From contig NC_091866.1 of NCBI RefSeq assembly GCF_019399895.1, positions 6,059,501 through 6,123,500 on the forward strand: a DNA stretch of 64,000 bases, written 5' to 3'. The notes beneath the pieces were generated by a model. The model saw nothing but the letters and a program-made list of their open reading frames with translations. It was not told the DNA's origin and made no database searches. This document shows, piece by piece, positions 62,701-64,000 of the stretch. A program made the translations under genes and the position numbers. Origin of the DNA: Cardiocondyla obscurior. Lineage: Eukaryota > Arthropoda > Insecta > Hymenoptera > Formicidae. Position 1 is the stretch's first letter. Every line of letters begins with the position of its first letter.

Positions 62701-64000
62701 CCTTGACTGGGATTCTCCGCTCGCGGACAATGACCGAGATCGCTGGTGCAGCTTTGTGCGTGATCTCGGCGCGCTTGAGGAGGTGCGGATGCCGCGGTGG
62801 ATGCGGCTGTCTGGATTGAGGGAGGTCGAAATTCACGGTTTCGCCGACGCTTCGGAGCGGGCGTACGCAGCCGTGGTTTATTTTCGGACGCGGGGCAACG
62901 GTGAGTCTAGCTGGACGGTGGCCTTGGTGGCCGCCAAGACCAAGGTATCCCCCCTCAAGCAGGTTTCCCTGCCGAGGCTGGAGCTCTGCGCCGCGGTGCT
63001 GCTCGTGAGATTGGTGGCCCACGTGAAGGGACTGCTCGCCCTTCAACCCAAATCCATCATCCTTTGGTCGGACTCTACGGTGACGCTCGGCTGGATCCGG
63101 CGTCATCCTTCGCGGTGGACAACGTACGTGGCCAACCGTGTGTCGGAAATCCAGCTCACGCTGCCCGAGGCGAGGTGGCTCCATGTGGCGGGCGCCGAGA
63201 ATCCCGCGGATTGCGCCTCCAGAGGGGTGTCTCCCTCCGAGCTGGTGCACTCTTCCCTGTGGTGGCGAGGCCCGGCGTGGCTGTCCACGGATACGAGCTT
63301 GGGAGCGGGGGATGAGGAGACTGTGGCGGAGGAGGATCTTCCCGAGGCTCGGAAGGCGGTGCATGCCGCTGTCGCTGCTTCGGAGGTGGAGGAGCCCGAG
63401 TGGATCACCAATTTTTCCTCCCTTTCGCGGCTGACTCGCGTCGTGGCTTGGTGTCTCCGATGGCGCCGAGGGGACAGAGTTCGCGCGGAGTCGCTGGGCC
63501 TTTCGGCTGAGGAGTTGCGCGGGGCGATGCTGGCCGTGGTGCGCTGCGTTCAGGCCGCCCTCCTCCCGAGAGAGGTGCAGCTTGTGGCGTCTGGCGCTGC
63601 GCTCTCCAGATCTCACTGGGGTCACAGACTCTCACCCTTCTTGGATTCTCAGGGTGTGCTACGAGTGGGCGGTCGTCTGAGGCACTCTCTTCTATCATAC
63701 GACGAGAAGCACCCTGCCATTCTGCCACGGAGCTCTCACCTGGGGACATTGCTGATTTCTTTCTGCCACACGCGCGCTCTTCATGGTGGAGTTCAACAGA
63801 CCTTGGGCCTTCTGCGACAGCAATTTTGGTTGCCCGGCGCTCGAGCCGCGGTGAAAAAGGCAATCCACCGCTGTGTGACATGCGTGCGATGGCGGGCGGC
63901 GGCCCCGGCCCCCTTCATGGCGGATCTTCCTTCGGCTAGGGTAAGGCCATCTCGGGCCTTCCAACACACGGGCGTGGATTACGCTGGGCCGTTGATGCTG
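59747..64000 (+). CDS. BEL/Pao gag-pol polyprotein (runs off the window)
   Basis: One open frame from ATG 59747 to the last base (1418 codons), with no stop seen. Domains in order: a gag region with PKIEIPKFSGRFEEWPSF (DUF1759-like, about residue 120); zinc-binding clusters CALCH...C, CWNCLGRHRVADC and CTVC...H (about 330-400); an aspartic protease of the DUF1758 type (LIDQGSDASMV, about 449); a reverse transcriptase with LRVVFNGSA, TADIEKMYRQIEV and YVDDVLAG (about 730-860); RNase H with GFADASERAYAA (about 1032) and LWSDSTVTLGW; an integrase zinc domain (H...H...CVTC, about 1378); and the first integrase Asp in GVDYAGP at the very end. It copies itself by reverse transcription in cytoplasmic particles. 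The open frame suggests a young element. Confidence 0.92.
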   Translation, partial: MEALIEDQRELQGRMSRTVANVKKVGAARRTGPMLASAIVALNKKWDRFEERHDQLRRSHWEALKVHDYHLSSVIDVAEGVYLDQRAELLKMQEDLTADRVVDRPPRTVVPAPPRTTLPKIEIPKFSGRFEEWPSFRDLFQTLIVEDIALANVTKLHYLKVGVKGEAASLINGFSTTEDNFARAWDALSGFYDNQRLLVRSAYAAYTSLPKLRTESAEGLRKLFLSMTSTVGSLASIGRPIHSSEDLFVFTTVEMLDPISRREWEASIGDSSDTPSYATLKKFLEKQLHTLEAVKVERARPETKSGDRSSKPVRSHLAKTAQTKAERDRCALCHRDHFVMLCEAFKKKTPKERRTFVVQAGLCWNCLGRHRVADCLSTRTCTVCSGKHHTALHESTEPGTGASAVVADRTDATASCHFAEGRRTVLLATARIALRDHFGNEHHVRALIDQGSDASMVTEALVQRLRLPRERSSTAIFGVGGRQCDTARGVVTLRMTPRCGGSEISCRAIVLPRITVYAGLASTVARDWPHLRGIPLADPDFMSADPTDILLGADAYATILRSGVRRGSLRDPIAQETIFGWIVSGPVGSAIAPSTAVALHCGTDDSLAALIRGFWEQAETTPAAGAASPEDLKCEEHYARTHRRKANGRYSVRLPCADDLFNLEPTRALALRMLHCMERRFSRDASLSAKYSAFMREYEELGHMTRVCEAEAPAAVCYLPHHGVLKGEGPDSKLRVVFNGSAALGGGKSLNKKLFTGPNLLPALSDVLLRWRRHRVVFTADIEKMYRQIEVHRADRDLQRILWRADRDSPVVTFRLNTVTYGLACAPFLAIRTLQQLAEDEERRYPLGAAVLRRDTYVDDVLAGGDSVDEAAAALRDVRALCMAGGFPLKKWAASNEELLREVPMGDLSRPGVRSWSPQDCHTALGLQWHPAPDVFSFRVRTLPTDVVTKRTVVSQSARLFDPMGWLAPATIRAKTFIQGLWLRGLDWDSPLADNDRDRWCSFVRDLGALEEVRMPRWMRLSGLREVEIHGFADASERAYAAVVYFRTRGNGESSWTVALVAAKTKVSPLKQVSLPRLELCAAVLLVRLVAHVKGLLALQPKSIILWSDSTVTLGWIRRHPSRWTTYVANRVSEIQLTLPEARWLHVAGAENPADCASRGVSPSELVHSSLWWRGPAWLSTDTSLGAGDEETVAEEDLPEARKAVHAAVAASEVEEPEWITNFSSLSRLTRVVAWCLRWRRGDRVRAESLGLSAEELRGAMLAVVRCVQAALLPREVQLVASGAALSRSHWGHRLSPFLDSQGVLRVGGRLRHSLLSYDEKHPAILPRSSHLGTLLISFCHTRALHGGVQQTLGLLRQQFWLPGARAAVKKAIHRCVTCVRWRAAAPAPFMADLPSARVRPSRAFQHTGVDYAGPLML

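Noticed and set aside
60549..63881. Long frames on both strands over the BEL/Pao pol
   Set aside because: Shadows of the single open gag-pol frame caused by its high GC content.

Overview
The window is eukaryotic and looks arthropod, most likely insect. An ant or other hymenopteran is my guess from the mix of elements, not something the sequence proves. Genes have short GT-AG introns of about 60-100 nt, microsatellites are frequent, and I recognise no ordinary host gene. Almost everything is mobile DNA, so this is a transposon island with insertions inside insertions.

Layout. 1-620: end of an LTR-like insertion, then a remnant of a Mutator-like transposase. 2214-2898: a small three-exon gene for an RGG-box protein. 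3.2-4.6 kb: CT microsatellite and T-rich DNA. 4.8-7.0 kb: a dead mariner-type element on the minus strand. 7.0-8.6 kb: hairpin elements, one with a tRNA-like core. 9.1-16.9 kb: a decayed Mutator-like element with a DDE transposase, a YqaJ-type nuclease and a Ulp1-like protease, split by a large palindromic mariner (12.9-16.1 kb) whose right arm holds an intact 355-aa, three-exon transposase. 17.5-18.6 kb: a duplicated segment and a satellite with a 160-bp higher-order unit made of four 40-bp monomers.

From 18.76 to 55.87 kb a second dead mariner copy, inverted relative to the one at 4.8-7.0 kb, is split by a Ty3/Gypsy element (19788-54627, minus strand, two 1721-bp LTRs, GTGG target duplication). 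Three later insertions lie inside it: a solo LTR (22204-23509, ACCT), an LTR-like element (24768-27115, AGCT) and a complete Polinton/Maverick (30066-51327, ACAGTC). 55.9-56.6 kb holds abutting palindromic MITEs, 57.1-58.6 kb a decayed LINE, and 58870 to the window end an uninterrupted BEL/Pao retrotransposon.

The Polinton is the centre of interest. It has 0.75-0.83 kb terminal inverted repeats (TIRs) carrying ATF/CRE-like sites, a GC box and a TATA box. It encodes a protein-primed DNA polymerase, a chromodomain integrase, a packaging ATPase, an adenain-like protease, minor and major capsid proteins, a PLA2-like/core protein and several small proteins. The major capsid gene and one core gene each carry a frameshift; the other core genes look intact. 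Between the left TIR and the polymerase lies an AT-rich accessory block unlike the core: two related acidic Cys-pair proteins, a three-CCCH plus RING protein inside its own inverted-repeat cassette, a small spliced RING-like protein and a spliced extended-Tudor protein. A transposon-borne Tudor protein suggests, but does not prove, interference with or use of the piRNA pathway.
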